A stretch of 64,000 bases of DNA from an uncultured Sphingomonadaceae bacterium. GTDB lineage: Bacteria; Pseudomonadota; Alphaproteobacteria; Sphingomonadales; Sphingomonadaceae. The position numbers and the translations under genes were made by a program. The notes below the pieces were generated by a model that worked only from the letters and a program-made list of their open reading frames with translations, searched no databases and was not told the DNA's origin. Within the stretch, counting starts at the first letter, position 1, and each line of letters begins with the position of its first letter. Location of the stretch: positions 558,001 to 622,000 of the forward strand of contig CANMEE010000002.1 of NCBI GenBank assembly GCA_947496865.1, in the 5' to 3' direction. This document shows positions 63,073-64,000 of this stretch, piece after piece.

Positions 63073-63117
63073 TCCTCACATATCCATCTTCGGATATAAA
63101 TTTTTAGGAGTTACCCC

Positions 63118-63672
63118 ATGAAGAATATTCGTTTTTCCAAAGTTGCAATAGCATTGGCTGGTTCGCTGGCACTGGTAAGTGGCAGCAGCGCTTTTGGCAT
63201 GAAACATCACGCGGAAATGTCGTCACAGAATATCGTCGAAAAAGCAGCCAGTACCGATGATTTTTCAACGTTGGTAGCGGCAGTAACCGCTGCTGATCTT
63301 GCCGCTACATTGTCGAGCGATGGCCCGTTCACGGTTTTTGCGCCGCTAAATTCCGCGTTCGCAAAACTTCCGGCAGGAACAGTGGAAACATTGGTAAAGC
63401 CAGAGAATAAAGAGACCTTAACCTCAATTCTAACCTATCACGTTGTTGCAGGTCGTTTCAAAGCGAAAGACGTCATGGGTTTGATCAAGAACGCACCTGA
63501 TGGAATTGCCTCTATTCCAACCGTACAGGGCGGCGCTCTAAAAGCGTCCATGGGTAATGACGGTTCGCTCATGCTCACCGATGCGAACGGTGGCACATCT
63601 AAAGTTGTGATGGCGGACGTTAATCAATCTAACGGCGTAATCCACGCCATTGACACAGTTGTCATGCCATAA
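63118..63672 (+). CDS. Secreted fasciclin-domain protein
   Basis: 184 residues. A signal peptide ends near SSAFG, without a lipobox. One FAS1 domain: GPFTVFAPLNSAFAKLPAGT (H1) and SNGVIHAIDTVVMP (H2), with the conserved YHVVAGR. AGGAG precedes the ATG. It follows the ECF/anti-sigma pair by 81 bases, which contain a candidate ECF promoter and a short hairpin (63080-63097). Probable target of that sigma factor. A strong terminator follows. Confidence 0.9.
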   Translation: MKNIRFSKVAIALAGSLALVSGSSAFGMKHHAEMSSQNIVEKAASTDDFSTLVAAVTAADLAATLSSDGPFTVFAPLNSAFAKLPAGTVETLVKPENKETLTSILTYHVVAGRFKAKDVMGLIKNAPDGIASIPTVQGGALKASMGNDGSLMLTDANGGTSKVVMADVNQSNGVIHAIDTVVMP

Positions 63673-63694
63673 TTGCCTGGCACTCCAATCCCCT

Positions 63695-63729
63695 AGGCCT
63701 GCAGTGCTTCGGCTCTGCAGGCCTCTTTT
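63695..63729. terminator. Intrinsic terminator after the fasciclin gene
   Basis: The 10-bp perfect stem aggcctgcag (63695-63704) and ctgcaggcct (63715-63724) encloses a 10-base loop and is followed by CTTTTT. Convergent DNA ligase gene ends just beyond. Confidence 0.9.
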
Positions 63730-64000
63730 TAGGTGACCATGTTCGCAAGTGTTTGAACACGGTCTGCTTCAGCGGCTGGCTTGTCCAATCTTATGCGAGA
63801 TATTCTTGGAAAACGCATAGCCAAGCCCGATTTGTGCCGTTTGCTCTGATGAATAGAGTCAAACGCAACCTCTAAAACCATCGTTTTTTCGACTTCGCGA
63901 ACAGGGCCAAAACGGTTTAAGGTATTTTGCCGCACGAACCGATCAAGCATCTTCAGTTCTTCGTCCGTAAAGCCGGAATAAGCCTTTCCAACGGGGTATA
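63729..64000 (-). CDS. ATP-dependent DNA ligase, C-terminal part (partial)
   Basis: The gene is cut by the right edge: 89 codons are visible, and the reading frame stays open to 64000 beyond the internal Met at 63950. TPVGKAYSGFTDEELKMLDR and then SKRHKSGLAMRFPRISRIR match the OB-fold C-terminus of the bacterial LigB-type ATP-dependent ligases that pair with an exonuclease and helicase. The adenylation Lys motif lies outside the window. It is convergent with the fasciclin gene. Confidence 0.85.
   Translation of the reverse strand, partial: YPVGKAYSGFTDEELKMLDRFVRQNTLNRFGPVREVEKTMVLEVAFDSIHQSKRHKSGLAMRFPRISRIRLDKPAAEADRVQTLANMVT

Noticed and set aside
63080..63097. atatcc / ggatat hairpin before the fasciclin gene as a terminator of the anti-sigma transcript
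   Set aside because: Only 6 bp, AT-rich, no T-run directly after it; it is in the leader of the next gene.
1..64000. CRISPR arrays, prophage, insertion sequences, toxin-antitoxin or restriction systems
   Set aside because: I saw no direct-repeat array, transposase, integrase or defence gene; the window is ordinary core genome apart from the loci listed.

Overview
The window is chromosomal DNA of an alphaproteobacterium, most likely a sphingomonad (order Sphingomonadales; something close to Sphingorhabdus or Parasphingorhabdus). The evidence is a ChpT-type phosphotransferase, an alphaproteobacterial RpoH, base composition near one half GC, a fasciclin/ECF sigma locus and the carboxyspermidine route of polyamine synthesis. 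The genus is an inference. The region is almost fully coding core genome. I see no insertion sequence, prophage, CRISPR array, rRNA gene or plasmid function.

Layout: 1-6349 holds translation and protein quality control: the end of gatA, gatB, tRNA-Leu, tig, an unusual second clpP facing the other way, the canonical clpP and clpX. 6441-9135 is a small accessory block with a GFA-fold protein, an HxlR-type regulator carrying a C-terminal extension, and a secreted vanadium-haloperoxidase-like enzyme. 9274-15671 has mtgA, rpoH, an RluD-type pseudouridine synthase, a JAMM peptidase, chpT, an N-acetylmuramoyl-alanine amidase, the RNase P RNA gene, a DnaJ-domain protein, a stand-alone SecD head domain and sufE.

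15736-20400 is the most distinctive part: a phage-shock-protein (Psp) envelope-stress locus. pspF is transcribed divergently from an operon with a clear sigma-54 promoter. That operon begins with a 60-residue secreted or membrane peptide, continues with pspA, pspB and pspC, and ends with six small proteins of one membrane segment plus a coiled coil. Five of these six share a C-terminal motif with each other and, in part, with PspC; the sixth is shortened. This looks like a PspB-like family that was expanded inside one stress operon.

20506-42541 contains an acyltransferase, a PuuD-like membrane protein, sodB, the dapF-mtaB-ftsY-yciB operon, a GGDEF/EAL protein, ffh, rpsP-rimM-(two small membrane proteins)-trmD-rplS, asd, a fasciclin lipoprotein, several small enzymes, a secreted M2 peptidase, a peroxiredoxin, yqgE and ahcY with a probable SahR-type operator. 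42602-55002 holds a lytic transglycosylase and a UDG-fold protein, then a tightly packed forward run: ETF-ubiquinone oxidoreductase, a TPR protein without a conventional start codon, ispE, an N-formylglutamate amidohydrolase, ilvD, a lipoprotein, nnr and an RlmD-type methyltransferase.

55013-60700, on the minus strand, has a nitrilase, two MAPEG proteins and three polyamine genes (ornithine decarboxylase, carboxynorspermidine decarboxylase, carboxynorspermidine dehydrogenase). The right end has a serine/threonine dehydratase, an ECF sigma/anti-sigma pair followed by a fasciclin protein, as in the mycobacterial SigK/RskA-MPT70/83 arrangement, and the C-terminal end of an ATP-dependent DNA ligase cut by the window edge.

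Positions and motifs were read by eye from the sequence. Family names rest on recognition of motifs and have not been checked by database search.
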